A stretch of 64,000 nucleotides of DNA, from the NCBI GenBank assembly GCA_018268085.1, contig JAFDXE010000012.1, positions 1 to 64,000 on the forward strand, in the 5' to 3' direction. This DNA is from Bacteroidota bacterium (GTDB taxonomy: Bacteria; Bacteroidota; Bacteroidia; Chitinophagales; Chitinophagaceae). Shown one piece after another: positions 25,201 to 31,738 of the stretch. Made by a program: the position numbers and the translations under genes. Each line of letters starts with the position of its first letter. The stretch's first letter is position 1. The notes below the pieces were generated by a model. That model did no database searches and was not told the origin of the DNA. It was given only the letters and a program-made list of their open reading frames with translations.

Positions 25201-28137
25201 GTGTATAATGCAGGCGTTGTAACCATCAGCGGTATCCCAACCGTAAATGGAGTATATAATTATACCGTTACCACCAGCGGCGGTTGTGGAATCGGAACAG
25301 CAACAGGAAGTATTACCGTACAATCACAAACCATCACTTTAACATCAGGAATTGTTTCACCATCATTGTGTATAAACAGTTCTATGACTAACATCGTATT
25401 CACACTCGGAGGAACTGCAACTGGCGCAACCATTACAGGTTTGCCATCAGGTGTTACTTATGCGGTAAGTGGTTCTACTTTAACCATCAGCGGAACACCA
25501 ACAGTGTCAGGAACTTTCCCTTATACGATTAACACTACCGGTAATTGTGCAACAGCTACAACAACCGGCACGATCACGGTACTTAATAATGCAAACGGTG
25601 GAACAGTAGCATCTGTAGTAATCTGCAGCGGCGGTAGCGGAACACTTACCATCACAGGTCAGTCGGGCTCTATCGTACGTTGGGAATACACAACTGATGG
25701 CGGCACTACCTGGACCCCGGTTGCCAATACCACCATCACACAATCCTATTCTAATATTGTAGATCCTACAGGCTACAGGGCTGTCGTAACTAACGGTTGC
25801 GGTAACTCGAATTCAAGCATCGCATGGATAGCTATCAGGAATTACTGGACGGGTATAGTAAATTCAGATTGGCACAATGCAAATAACTGGGCAGATAACC
25901 TGGTTCCATCAACACTTTGTGCAGATGTACACATCAGGGGTGGCAAACCGCACCAGCCTACTATATTTACCGGATCAGCATCAATACAAAATATTCACAT
26001 TTACCCGGGAGCTATCCTTACTGTAGATGATGCAACCCTGAGGATCAGCGGAACAATTAACAACAGCGGAACATTTATTGCAAATGACCAACACGCAATT
26101 ATTGAATTAAATGGCTCAGCAGCACAATCAATTCCTGCCAATACATTCCAGAACAATGCATTGGGTAACCTTAAGATTAATAACAGCAGCGTTCAGGGTG
26201 TAACCATTGATGGCCCATTAGATGTGTACTACTCCGTTACTTTCAGTGGTACGGGAAGAAAATTAAATACGGGCGGCTTCCTTACATTTAAATCAACTGC
26301 ACAGGAAACAGCTTGGTTGGGAGACGTTACGGGAAATACAATTGTGGGCGATGCTACCGTAGAACGGTATATCGCAACCGGTACCAATGGCCAAAGCCAC
26401 GGAAAATCATGGCAGCTTCTGGCAACGCCAACAACCGGACAAACCATTAAACAGGCATGGCAGGAAGGTGCTACTACCGCTAACGGTAACCCGAACCCGG
26501 GATTTGGAACCATGCTCACCAGCAATGTACCGAATGCAGCCACACAACCTAATCCAGGATTTGATGTGTTCACTGCACCCGGCCCTTCAATCAAAACGTA
26601 TGTATCCGCAACCAATACATTCGTTGGACCGGCAAGCACTGCTGATCCAATCTATAACCCGAAAGGATATTTCATACTGGTAAGAGGCGACAGGTCTGTA
26701 ATTGCTTCAAACCAGGCCGCCAATGCTACTGTATTGCGTACAAAAGGAACATTGTTCACACCAGCTAACCCGGCACCTGTAACAACTGTAAATGCAGGAA
26801 CGTTTGAATCTGTAGGAAACCCCTACCCATCAGCGTTAGATATCAGAAATATCGGTAAAACCGGAGGTGTGGATGAATTCTTCTACGTTTGGGACCCGAG
26901 ATTGGGCGGAAGCAACAGCCTCGGTGCTTACCAGACATTGTTTAAAGTAGGCAGCAACTATTTTGCAATGCCAGGAGGCGGAAGTTATGGTTCAGGTGTA
27001 AATAATTTTATACAAAGCGGCCAGGCATTCCTGGTACAGGCAACCGGCTCTAATGGAACGATCAGCTTTACTGAAAATGCTAAAGCAGCCGGCAGCGACT
27101 TATTTACAAGGCAAAACGAAAATGCACAGGCTGTAACATCCTTAAAAATGCTGAAAACAAATCTTTACACAGTTAACAGCGATGGTTCAACAATATTAAA
27201 TGATGGTACACTTAACCTGTTTGATGACGCCTATAGCAATGACGAAGACGGACTGGATGCACGTAAACCTAACAACACTGCAGAAAACATCTCCGTAAAA
27301 GTGAACAATAAACTTTTTGCAATTGAAAGAAGGCACAGGGTAGCTCAGCGGGATACGATTTACCTGAACCTTGCCGGTGTTAAAATCCAATCATACAGCT
27401 TCGAATTTACGGCAAACGACATGGCAGATGCAGGGCTTGAAGGTTTTGTTGAAGATTTATATCTCAACCAAAGAACAGCACTTAACCTGAATGGTTCAAC
27501 AACATTGAATTTCAACATTGAAAATGTACCGGCATCTTATGCCAGCAACAGGTTTAGAATAGTGTTCAGCAGGAATGTGGTTTTACCGGTAACATTTACT
27601 TCTATCAAAGCAAACAAGAACGATAAAAAAGTAGATGTAGAATGGAAAACAGAAAATGAGATCAACGTTAAACAATACGAAGTTCAGAAATCAGCAACAG
27701 GATCTGAGTTCACTACGTTTGCAATTGCTGAAGCAAAAGGGAACAATGGCAACAATGCTTCTTACCTTGCTAAAGATGAAAGCCCGGTAACCGGATATAA
27801 TTACTACCGTGTTCGCAGTGTAGACAACGATGGAAAAGTTCAGTATTCTACCATTGCAAAAGTATTGTTCGATGTACCTAAATCTGATATAGCTATTTAT
27901 CCAAACCCGATCACCAATGGTATTGTAAATCTGCAACTCATCAATATGGCGGCAGGTGAGTATGGAATCAGGTTATATAATAAAGCTGGTCAGGTTATCA
28001 TGACTAAACAGGTATCTCATACAGAAGGAACCGGTACAGTAAAACTAAACTGGGATTACAGTCTTGCACATGGCATGTATTACCTCGAAGTGATAGAACC
28101 CGACGGTAATAAAAAAGTAATCAAAGTTGTTTATTAA
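13225..28137 (+). CDS. Giant T9SS-secreted multidomain Ig-like repeat protein
   Basis: A 4970-residue surface or secreted protein. Architecture in approximate residues: signal peptide 1-20; nidogen-like beta-sandwich 21-232; IPT/TIG 236-318; fifteen He_PIG-like Ig repeats of about 92 residues, 319-1698; six related Ig repeats 1699-2212; three Big_2-like domains (SNNTSVATV, GLVTG motifs) 2213-2448; two PKD-like 2449-2614; mixed Ig domains 2615-3170; a proprotein convertase P-like domain 3175-3367 (DADLVLNLTAPNG); a CBM-like jelly roll 3500-3680 (VVNGDFEAGN); five more He_PIG-like repeats 3682-4120; a conserved region with WTG...NW at about 4206-4790; an FN3-like domain; and a type A T9SS sorting domain 4886-4970 (IAIYPNPITNGIVNL). 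Repeats are rich in Thr, Gly, Ser and Asn, poor in charge, and usually hold two Cys each. A likely adhesin or matrix protein; the ligand is unknown. Confidence 0.9.
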   Translation: MRKFYLFLIASLICFQNTEAQISKFCFTATSGTYTAISGGTAVNTIEQDDANVINIPFNFSFNYLGTNFTQASVSSNGWLSFSNNNPGAGTSSSNNIATTSLVNTLFPLWDDLSGTGGVAGYQTTGAAGNRIFTMEWRNWRWNYNASGAVISFQVKLYEGSNIIEFIYRQEGTGINTSGFGYSNGASIGLNDGTGGSTHYLSLNNAGANPTVSSTAATNNITTKPATGQIYRFTPSLTPTISGISPNPVCAAGSTVTITGTNFNACLSAVSFNGTAATTYNYVNATTITATVPAGATTGPVSITTPGGTATSASNLTIGSNGTITLGSGNANPTVCINSPITNIVYNIGGSATGASLSGSLPGGVTGSYSSGSFTISGTPTASGTFNFTVTTTGSACTNPSLSGTITVQANATINLTSAAGTINQTGCINTPVTNITYLVGGTGTGANVTGLPSGVTGSYNAGTKVFTISGTPGAAGTFNYTVTTTGPCGNTSANGIITVTDDGSIVLSSAPGSNTQSVCLNNAITDITYTIGGTATGASVIAGSLPAGITGTYNAGVFTISGTATASGVYNFTVGTSGSTCANPSLTGTITVNEDAVITLSSATGTDAQSLCALTAITDITYAISGFGVSGATVTGLPAGVNGNYAAGVFTISGAPTATGVFNYTVTTTGLCANNALSGTITSAANGTVTLSSAAGTDAQTVCINNPITDISFTIDPSANDASITSGTLPAGVTGVYNAGVFTISGTPTATGTYTFTVTASGSPCSNFSANAVINVHEDATINLSSAIGTDAQTVCINNAISDITYAVGGFGTSGATVSGLPSGLAGTYNSGVLTISGTPTVPGIFNYTVTTTGDCAAASLNGTITVQANSTITLSSGAGSDNQVKCINTAITNITYTIGGDATGAGITAGTLPAGVTGSFAAGVFTISGTPTIPGTFTYTVTTTGPCVNVSINGSIVVNDNATIALTSAAGTDAQTKCINTPVTAITYLVGGSGTGVTLTGALPAGVTGTYNAGTQLYTISGTPTVAGTFNYTVTTNGPCINANLSGTITVQPNSTISLSSAVGTNNQTKCINTALTNIVYTMGGSATGISITAGSLPAGVTGTFAAGVFTISGTPTVAGTYPYTVTAAGPCLSATASGTIVVNDNATIALTSAAGTDNQTKCINTAITPVTYLVAGSGTGVTLTGTLPAGVTGTYNSGTKVYSISGTPTVAGTFNYTVTTTGPCINASVSGTFIIQANSTINLTSAAGTNNQTKCINTALTTITYSMGGGATNISLTTGSFPTGVTGSFAAGVFTISGTPTVAGSFPYTLTASGPCVNATATGTITINDNSTITLTSAAGTNNQTKCISTAITPITYLIGGGGTGVTLTGSLPAGVTGNYNSGTKVYTISGTATAAGTFNYTVTTTGPCTNVSASGTIIVTPNSTITLSSGTASQTKCINTALTTVTFTMGGSATSVSLTSGSFPTGVTGSFAAGVFTISGTPTVAGSFPYTLTATGPCANATASGTITVNDNSTITITSAAGTNNQTKCINTAITPITYLVGGGGTGVTLTGSLPAGVTGTYNSGTKVYSISGSPTVAGTFNYTVTTTGPCTNVSASGTIIVTPNSTIALTSGAGSNVQSLCQNTAINNITYSIGGSGTGATVTNLPAGVTGTYSGGVFTISGAPTASGTFNFVVTTTGPCVNPSLSGTLTVSAVPTGSLTASESSVIANDNIICAGANVTFTATAGYGSYIFKVNGITAQSGLSNVFNTSTLTNGASVTVDVANAANCGTTFGPIVITVNALPVPSLSADRTSICTNESVTFTAGGGTAYTFNVNGSAVQSGSSNTYSSSTLTNGSSVTVTVTNANGCNTTSAPIVITVNSLPTGTLTATENSGIANDNNICTGANVTFTATAGFSAYNFKVNGISVQNGASNTFSTTTLSNPAVITVDITNAAGCQSSFNPIVITVNALPTGTLTATENSGVANDNSICSGSQVAFTATAGFTNYDFQVNGLSQQNGLSSTFNTSTLSNGDIVTVVVTNGNSCSTSFNAISFTVIPSPSGTLAATTTSICAGDNIDFTATGGYSNYDFQVNGSTVQNGNLNTYSTASLNNGDVVTVIVTGANDCVSVFNSLTINVNALPSGSLVAVENSGATNNDGNICIGASVVFTAPAGYSNYIFLLNAISVQNGSSNTYTNNTLSDGDVVGVAITNATGCISLLNTITISVSNYPVVDAISGLADVCDANSIQLTNTTPSGVWSSSNTTVATVDASGLVTGNAPGNASISYTVTNANGCSTTVSHFLTVHSLPFVAGITGSTDVCIGNTTQLSNVTIGGTWNSNNNSIATVDATGLVTGIADGTADISYTVTNIDGCTKIKTVTVTVNAPPVLNPITGDDSICQGATSLLSNDTDGGTWSSNNTSVATVNAASGLVTAIAPGNAVISYMVTDGNGCSATVTIPVTVLSLPVPTLSGPNPICPNSTGIYTTEAGQLNYTWTFTGGTLIAGGTGADNTITILWDQPGPKTINVNYTNADGCFGAASATVTTSSGITPFLSGPITVCQLSNELYTTDPGQSNYTWNVTGGTISAGGTSTDNTATVTWNTAGTGTVTINYDDVNGCTVVSPTVLNVNVHTLPNATLTGNAAVCQNASSPVITFTGSNGTAPYTFTYNVNGGADQTISTVSGNSVTLAVPTATTGTFTYTLTAVTDNNSCERILNTNVSIQVNEPAAGTISGDATVCQNSTAAITFTATAGTAPFTFQYNINGGGTQSVTTVSGNTVTVAVPTSSTGTFIYNLLSVSDANNCIQVQSGSATVVVNLSPTATISGTTTVCQDAASPVITFTGNNGIAPYTFTYNINGGGNITVTSVGNTATVAVPTATPGTFNYNLVSVQESGTNTCSQLQTGTAAVTVSATSVGGTVSSDNTVCSGTNSGTLTLSGHTGSVLNWEMSINGGGSWSVIANNTTTLNYTNLTQTTLYHAVVQNGACGSVISGNATITVTTPSVGGTVSSNATVCSGTNSGTLTLSGHTGSVTGWEFSTNGGGSWTAIANTTTTQNYLNLVQTTQYRAIVSNGVCASTTSAVAIITVNSLPTATISGTTTVCQNGTSPVITFTGANGTAPYTFTYNINGGSNLTIVSVGNIASLNASTATAGVFNYNLVSVQSSGSPACAQNQSGTASITVSALPATFTITPASASICQGTVQPLSAAGGTPTSGSVTFSSGTINQSIPDPGNRANSIAVSGIPAGAVITGVSVNFNVTHTYDADLVLNLTAPNGNTLNLVNKRGSNNDNFTNTTISSASVNPINAGVAPFTNTYAADAVNNTGTPNSNVNSFASLYSTPNGNWTINAADVVGCHGTLFLGICFGNYESGTLNSWSITVNYTLPVSPINVVWSPLTGLYTDAGATTAYAGQNVSTVYATPNTTTTYTATSTNAAGCSATKTVNVAVSPTPVVTITSDYCVVPGKVRLTATSVPVATSYLWSTGATTSFIDVDIAGSFDVTVFAGGGCPGTTSINVAQELVVNGDFEAGNVGFVTPPLGANQYAYQADVAGNTELYPEGLYGIGPNANTYHNNFWGHDHTTGSGNFMIINGFPNGNPQPIVWQETVTVLPNTTYYFAAWGISLNSAGPFAQLQFNVNGAQVGTVATLPAGVNNNSNNGWTRFYGTWTSGPTTTTAVIAITDLQNAAGGNDFGLDDISFATLSTFITLESAPGTDAQTLCVNTPITNIVYSVGNGSPSGPIVTGLPAGVTSSFSGNQLVLSGIPTQSGNFTYTITTTGGCLPTSASGTITVQAQNIVLSSGTANNTICVNTPVSIGYTLSGTATGATVTGLPSGVNGTLSGTTYTISGTPTVVGTFNYTITTTGTCTPVTISGTIIVQSQTITLNSGNNNQTVCINSPIANIQYTVGGTGTGATVSGLPAGVSFTNSGGIIFIFGSPTVPGTYTYTVTTTGSCSSVSATGTLNVTAAANLVLSSVAGSNAQSVCRNVSITNITYTVNGATGATVTGLPAGVTGVYNAGVVTISGIPTVNGVYNYTVTTSGGCGIGTATGSITVQSQTITLTSGIVSPSLCINSSMTNIVFTLGGTATGATITGLPSGVTYAVSGSTLTISGTPTVSGTFPYTINTTGNCATATTTGTITVLNNANGGTVASVVICSGGSGTLTITGQSGSIVRWEYTTDGGTTWTPVANTTITQSYSNIVDPTGYRAVVTNGCGNSNSSIAWIAIRNYWTGIVNSDWHNANNWADNLVPSTLCADVHIRGGKPHQPTIFTGSASIQNIHIYPGAILTVDDATLRISGTINNSGTFIANDQHAIIELNGSAAQSIPANTFQNNALGNLKINNSSVQGVTIDGPLDVYYSVTFSGTGRKLNTGGFLTFKSTAQETAWLGDVTGNTIVGDATVERYIATGTNGQSHGKSWQLLATPTTGQTIKQAWQEGATTANGNPNPGFGTMLTSNVPNAATQPNPGFDVFTAPGPSIKTYVSATNTFVGPASTADPIYNPKGYFILVRGDRSVIASNQAANATVLRTKGTLFTPANPAPVTTVNAGTFESVGNPYPSALDIRNIGKTGGVDEFFYVWDPRLGGSNSLGAYQTLFKVGSNYFAMPGGGSYGSGVNNFIQSGQAFLVQATGSNGTISFTENAKAAGSDLFTRQNENAQAVTSLKMLKTNLYTVNSDGSTILNDGTLNLFDDAYSNDEDGLDARKPNNTAENISVKVNNKLFAIERRHRVAQRDTIYLNLAGVKIQSYSFEFTANDMADAGLEGFVEDLYLNQRTALNLNGSTTLNFNIENVPASYASNRFRIVFSRNVVLPVTFTSIKANKNDKKVDVEWKTENEINVKQYEVQKSATGSEFTTFAIAEAKGNNGNNASYLAKDESPVTGYNYYRVRSVDNDGKVQYSTIAKVLFDVPKSDIAIYPNPITNGIVNLQLINMAAGEYGIRLYNKAGQVIMTKQVSHTEGTGTVKLNWDYSLAHGMYYLEVIEPDGNKKVIKVVY
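14188..18318 (+). repeat. Fifteen tandem ~275-bp coding repeats with a two-domain higher-order period
   Basis: Each unit encodes a He_PIG-like domain with Cys in (K)CINT, a LPAGVTG turn, TISGTPT, TVTTTGPC and TITV. In the second half, units alternate between a type with AGVFTISGTPTVAGSFPYTLTA and a type with SGTKVYTISGTPTVAGTFNYTVTT. Corresponding bases of the two most similar pairs are 549 bp apart (17071 and 17620), so recent expansion copied a two-domain block. Confidence 0.85.
24270..25585 (+). repeat. Five further He_PIG-like coding repeats
   Basis: A second, more diverged block of the same Ig-type unit (CVNT or CINS start, GLPAGV or GLPSGV turn, ISGTPT strand), separated from the first block by about 6 kb of other domains. 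Greater divergence suggests it is older or not being homogenised. Confidence 0.75.
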
Positions 28138-28158
28138 TTAAGCTAACTACGCAAAAAG

Positions 28159-28189
28159 AAAAGCCTGGCAATTCATAGCCGGGCTTTTT
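28159..28189 (+). terminator. Intrinsic terminator of the giant gene
   Basis: AAAAGCCTGGC / GCCGGGCTTTT stem with an 8-nt loop and following T-run, 22 nt after the stop. Confidence 0.85.
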
Positions 28190-28227
28190 ACTTATTGTAC
28201 ATCGAGAATTGAGCAAGGGTTTTCAAA

Positions 28228-28265
28228 AAATAAAAAAAATAGCCGGGTTAGACAACCTGGCTATT
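28228..28265 (-). terminator. Intrinsic terminator of the HD-domain gene
   Basis: On the minus strand AATAGCCAGGTT / AACCCGGCTATT forms a 12-bp stem with one G-U pair, followed by an uninterrupted T8 and further T-rich DNA. It is 85 bp past the HD-domain gene stop and back to back with the giant gene's terminator. Confidence 0.75.
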
Positions 28266-28348
28266 GCAATTAATCATTTCATTAAACTAAAAATTACGCA
28301 GCTATATAACGCAATAGTAAAGGGCTTAGTATGCAAACAGAAAAAAAA

Positions 28349-28951
28349 TTATCCGGCTTTTCGCAAAGTAATTTTCTGGAGCGTACTTTCAAGAATCGGG
28401 CGGGCGTGATCCCATATCGTTTGGGAACCATGCCTGATCACTTCCTGGGTTTTATATACCCGTGAGTATTCAACATTGTACTCACGCCAGGTACCCCCGT
28501 TATTCGAAACATTCTGGAGTAAAGGTTCTAACCGGTCCATCGACCTGGCAAATTTTGCTTCTTCAGTTACACCAGCTTCAAATTCTTCCCATATGGAAAT
28601 GAATTCTTCCGCCTGGTCTTTTGGCAACAAGCCAAAAATGCGCTCGGCCGCCAATCGTTCAGCTTCCGTATTTGTATGATTTAATTTATTATCGTATAGG
28701 AAAATATCACCTGCATCTATTTCAACAATGTCGTGTATCAATACCATCTTCAACACTTTCATCACATCTACTTTTTCATTTGAATGTTCGGCAAGTACTA
28801 TCGTCATCATTGCCAGGTGCCAGCTATGTTCAGCATCATTCTCCTGGCGTTCGCTGTTAAATAATTTTGTTTTGCGTTGTATGTATTTCAACTTATCTAT
28901 TTCATGTATAAAAGCCACCTGGCTTAATAGTCTTTCATTAATTAATTTCAT
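28349..28951 (-). CDS. HD-domain phosphohydrolase (YfbR/HDDC2-like)
   Basis: From ATG 28951 the product has 200 residues. A longer frame to 29113 adds a Phe/Cys-rich, non-homologous stretch that lies in the intergenic region. HD-superfamily metal ligands are visible: AEHSWHLAM (first His and HxxxH-like group), LIHDIVEIDAGD (the HD doublet and downstream Asp), and SMDRLEPLL late in the protein. The pattern fits the HDDC2/YfbR group of 5'-deoxynucleotidases, which dephosphorylate deoxynucleoside monophosphates. Divergent from the aldo/keto reductase gene, it has its own intrinsic terminator 85 bp past the stop. Confidence 0.82.
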   Translation of the reverse strand: MKLINERLLSQVAFIHEIDKLKYIQRKTKLFNSERQENDAEHSWHLAMMTIVLAEHSNEKVDVMKVLKMVLIHDIVEIDAGDIFLYDNKLNHTNTEAERLAAERIFGLLPKDQAEEFISIWEEFEAGVTEEAKFARSMDRLEPLLQNVSNNGGTWREYNVEYSRVYKTQEVIRHGSQTIWDHARPILESTLQKITLRKAG

Positions 28952-29137
28952 ATTGGCAATCGATTTTAAACACAAATAGTGATGCGTAAATAATAGAAAA
29001 CATATTTTTTTAATATTTATTGTGTCGAAGCGGGGGTAAATAAGGTTCGTAAAATGTATGAATACTGCAACACAGTACATTTGTAGCAGGAAATTTAACC
29101 GTTCAACTATCATTCCCGGAAATTTTAAAAATATAGT

Positions 29138-30151
29138 ATGAGCTATTCAGCAAATTCAAACAGGTATCAATTAATGGAATACCGCAGGTGCGGAAATAGT
29201 GGGCTGAAGTTACCGGCCATCTCATTGGGGTTATGGCATAACTTCGGCGAACCCGATCCGCTCGAAAATTGCAGGGACATGCTTCGTACGGCATTTGACA
29301 ATGGCATTACTCATTTTGATATTGCGAATAATTACGGTCCGCCACCCGGAGCGGCAGAAACAACTTTTGGTAAAATATATTCGGCTGATTTTAAATCACA
29401 CCGCGACGAACTGATCATATCTACCAAAGCAGGATGGAAAATGTGGGATGGCCCTTACGGAGACTTTGGTTCAAGGAAATACCTTATTTCCAGTTTAGAC
29501 CAGAGTTTAAAAAGAACCGGGCTTGAATACGTAGATATTTTCTATCATCACCGGCCCGATCCCGAAACAAGACTGGAAGAAACGATGATGGCGCTCGACC
29601 AGGTTGTGCGTCAGGGTAAAGCTTTATATGCAGGCATCTCCGGTTACAAACCTGCTGAAGCTGAAAGCGCTTTTTCAATTTTGAAACAATTGGGAACACC
29701 TTGTCTCATACATCAGCCCAAATATTCAATGCTCAATCGGTGGGTAGAAAACGGATTACTCGATGTGCTGGAAAAAGAAAATGTTGGCTGTATCAGCTTT
29801 TCAACCTTAGCACAGGGTTTACTAACAGATAAATATATTAAAGGAATTCCCGCTGATTCGAGAGCCGGCAGACAATTGGATAATGGTGCGATCAGTAAAG
29901 ATATAATCACTCCTGAACTGGTAAATATTGTACAACAGTTACATGACCTGGCTGCGCAAAGAAATCAAACACTTGCCCAAATGGCCATTGCATGGATATT
30001 AAAAGATAAGCGCATTACTTCTGTGATATTGGGAGCCAGCAAACCTGCACAGATAACCGATTCATTAAAAGCGATCGATAATTATCAATTTTCAAAAGAA
30101 GAACTGGACAGGATAGATAGTATTTTAAGTAGAGCACCCCGCTTACAATAA
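29138..30151 (+). CDS. yghZ: Aldo/keto reductase, L-glyceraldehyde 3-phosphate reductase (YghZ) type
   Basis: A 337-residue TIM-barrel oxidoreductase using NADPH. Catalytic tetrad elements are visible: Asp in HFDIANNYGP with Tyr six residues on, Lys in ISTKAGW, and His in FYHHRPD. The NNYGPPPGAAE, KAGWKMWDGPYGDFGSRKY and LAQGLLTDKY blocks are characteristic of the YghZ/Kv-beta-like branch (AKR14), known to reduce L-glyceraldehyde 3-phosphate and methylglyoxal. Length is normal. It is transcribed alone, convergent with the mannanase gene, 31 bp between stops. Confidence 0.88.
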   Translation: MSYSANSNRYQLMEYRRCGNSGLKLPAISLGLWHNFGEPDPLENCRDMLRTAFDNGITHFDIANNYGPPPGAAETTFGKIYSADFKSHRDELIISTKAGWKMWDGPYGDFGSRKYLISSLDQSLKRTGLEYVDIFYHHRPDPETRLEETMMALDQVVRQGKALYAGISGYKPAEAESAFSILKQLGTPCLIHQPKYSMLNRWVENGLLDVLEKENVGCISFSTLAQGLLTDKYIKGIPADSRAGRQLDNGAISKDIITPELVNIVQQLHDLAAQRNQTLAQMAIAWILKDKRITSVILGASKPAQITDSLKAIDNYQFSKEELDRIDSILSRAPRLQ

Positions 30152-30182
30152 CATTGTTTCATTTTGAATTTTCTGCAATCCG

Positions 30183-31493
30183 TTACTCCTGAGAGAAAGA
30201 ATGGATTACCTTCCAGGTTGAAACATCCGTATCAAATACCGCGTTTAAACCTTGTTCTTCCATTGGCGGATCTCCGATGTATTCATCACCGGCTTGCCAG
30301 CGTTCATGCGCTGGCGTTATGTTCCCTCCGTAACTCCAGAAATTAACACCACCGATGCAGAATTGGTTTTTCCTGCTTTGCTTCAACAAAACAATAATAT
30401 TATTGTAATATTTATCGCGGGACTCTGTGGTAGATTGCTTACTGAAAGAATGCTCATCCCTGGGCAAACCGAATTCTTCAATCACCAATGGCTTTTTAAG
30501 TTTTTGTGCGATGGCAGCATGAACACCAATATAATTCATGGTTTTGTCTAAAACACTATCCATACCTGCGGCAATATTTTTCCCTTTAAACCATTCCCAG
30601 TTTTTTGGCCAGATATGAATGGTTAGATAATCAATTTCCGGCAACGCATGGATAGCTTCATATACTTCCTTGTTTTCCGTACCAATATATCCTTCGGTAC
30701 CAATTGTAACCAGGTGCTGTTTATCTTTTGATTTGATGAACCGGGCAGTTGCTTCAATCCATTGTTTATATTGCTCAATAGCCGACGGCCGCATTGGCCT
30801 TGGTTCATTGGCTAGCTCCCAGGCCATAATAGCAGGATCATCAATATACTTTAAACCGGTTACGCTGTTTACCCGGTTAATAACGAAGCTAACCTGTTCG
30901 AGATAATTGCGTTTACAATCATCACAACTATAGAATTTACTCACCAGGTCTCTTGTTTCATCCCAATTCATTTTATTTCTGAATATTGAATCAGGTATCA
31001 TGCCGTTCCACTCAAGGTATTGCAAAAACCCGCCACTCCATTCCCAGTTATTACTCAGAAAAATAACCGCTTTCATATTTCGTTTACCCATTTCTGTTAG
31101 CAGCACATCCATTCCTTGCAGGTATTTTTTATCAAACACCGACTTTTTCTTCTGAAGCGGAGGTTTAACACGATCAGTGCCGGCTACCAACCCCTCTCCT
31201 TCTGCGCCTGCCAACACACGAAGATTGGTAACACCGTTCGCTTTCAGAAAATCCAGTTCAGCACGCAACCGGTCTATTCCTTTTTTATTATTTTTTTCCA
31301 GACCGAGTGTTGGTCCATACCAGTAATTTGTACCCACATAATACAGCGGTTTCTCATGAAGAAAGAATTGCTGTCCACGGGTTTCAACGAATTTCTGTGC
31401 TAGTACTGAAGGGAAATGCAATACGAATAGGATTCCGGCTAACAGTTTTACCAACCTAGTACTTTTTCGATTTTTAGTGATTGAATTTTTCAA
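30183..31493 (-). CDS. Secreted GH5 endo-beta-1,4-mannanase-like glycoside hydrolase
   Basis: A 436-residue exported enzyme with N-terminal signal peptide (hydrophobic VKLLAGILFVLHFPSVLA, cleavage before Q33). The GH5 (subfamily 7-like) barrel shows GTNYWYGPTLG, NGVTNLRVLAGAEG, FLSNNWEWSGG, the acid/base Glu230 in AWELANEPRP and the nucleophile Glu340 in VIEEFGLPRD, plus NFWSYGG near the end. Bacterial and fungal beta-mannanases have the same order. No SusC/SusD pair or other glycosidase is adjacent, so this is not a classical polysaccharide utilisation locus. Substrate assignment to mannan is by family resemblance. Confidence 0.85.
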   Translation of the reverse strand: MKNSITKNRKSTRLVKLLAGILFVLHFPSVLAQKFVETRGQQFFLHEKPLYYVGTNYWYGPTLGLEKNNKKGIDRLRAELDFLKANGVTNLRVLAGAEGEGLVAGTDRVKPPLQKKKSVFDKKYLQGMDVLLTEMGKRNMKAVIFLSNNWEWSGGFLQYLEWNGMIPDSIFRNKMNWDETRDLVSKFYSCDDCKRNYLEQVSFVINRVNSVTGLKYIDDPAIMAWELANEPRPMRPSAIEQYKQWIEATARFIKSKDKQHLVTIGTEGYIGTENKEVYEAIHALPEIDYLTIHIWPKNWEWFKGKNIAAGMDSVLDKTMNYIGVHAAIAQKLKKPLVIEEFGLPRDEHSFSKQSTTESRDKYYNNIIVLLKQSRKNQFCIGGVNFWSYGGNITPAHERWQAGDEYIGDPPMEEQGLNAVFDTDVSTWKVIHSFSQE

Positions 31494-31673
31494 GCCTTTA
31501 ACTTTTCAGTGTGTAATGTATAAAAAAGACCAATTTAATCGATTGAATAATTATTTGCTTCTTTTAAGTGGTATAATTTCAGCCTGTAATTCTGTTTTGA
31601 AAGCACACCTCGTATAATTAAGAAAATTTTTATTCCCGATCCGTAAACTGATGTTGCGATCACCCAAAATAAA

Positions 31674-31681
31674 TATCTTTA
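31674..31681 (+). promoter_or_regulatory. -7-like element upstream of the ypfJ-type gene
   Basis: TATCTTTA differs from TAnnTTTG only at the last base. It is 57 nt before ATG 31739, giving a short untranslated leader. Confidence 0.35.
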
Positions 31682-31738
31682 TTAAAAATACAAGCTGGCC
31701 GTGCCGGCAATTACAACATTAACCATTAAAACAATAAT

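Noticed and set aside
14067..27936. Many open frames of 60-137 codons antisense or out of frame within the giant gene
   Set aside because: They come from the biased, repetitive codons of the repeat array (Thr/Gly/Val/Ala-rich shadows such as VAVPLIVNTPA) and recur with the repeats.
28209..28409. 66-codon plus-strand frame after the giant gene
   Set aside because: It contains a terminator hairpin in its first part and overlaps the HD gene in antisense.
28952..29113. N-terminal extension of the HD-domain protein
   Set aside because: The added residues are Phe/Cys-rich and not conserved in the family; the ATG at 28951 fits the family start.
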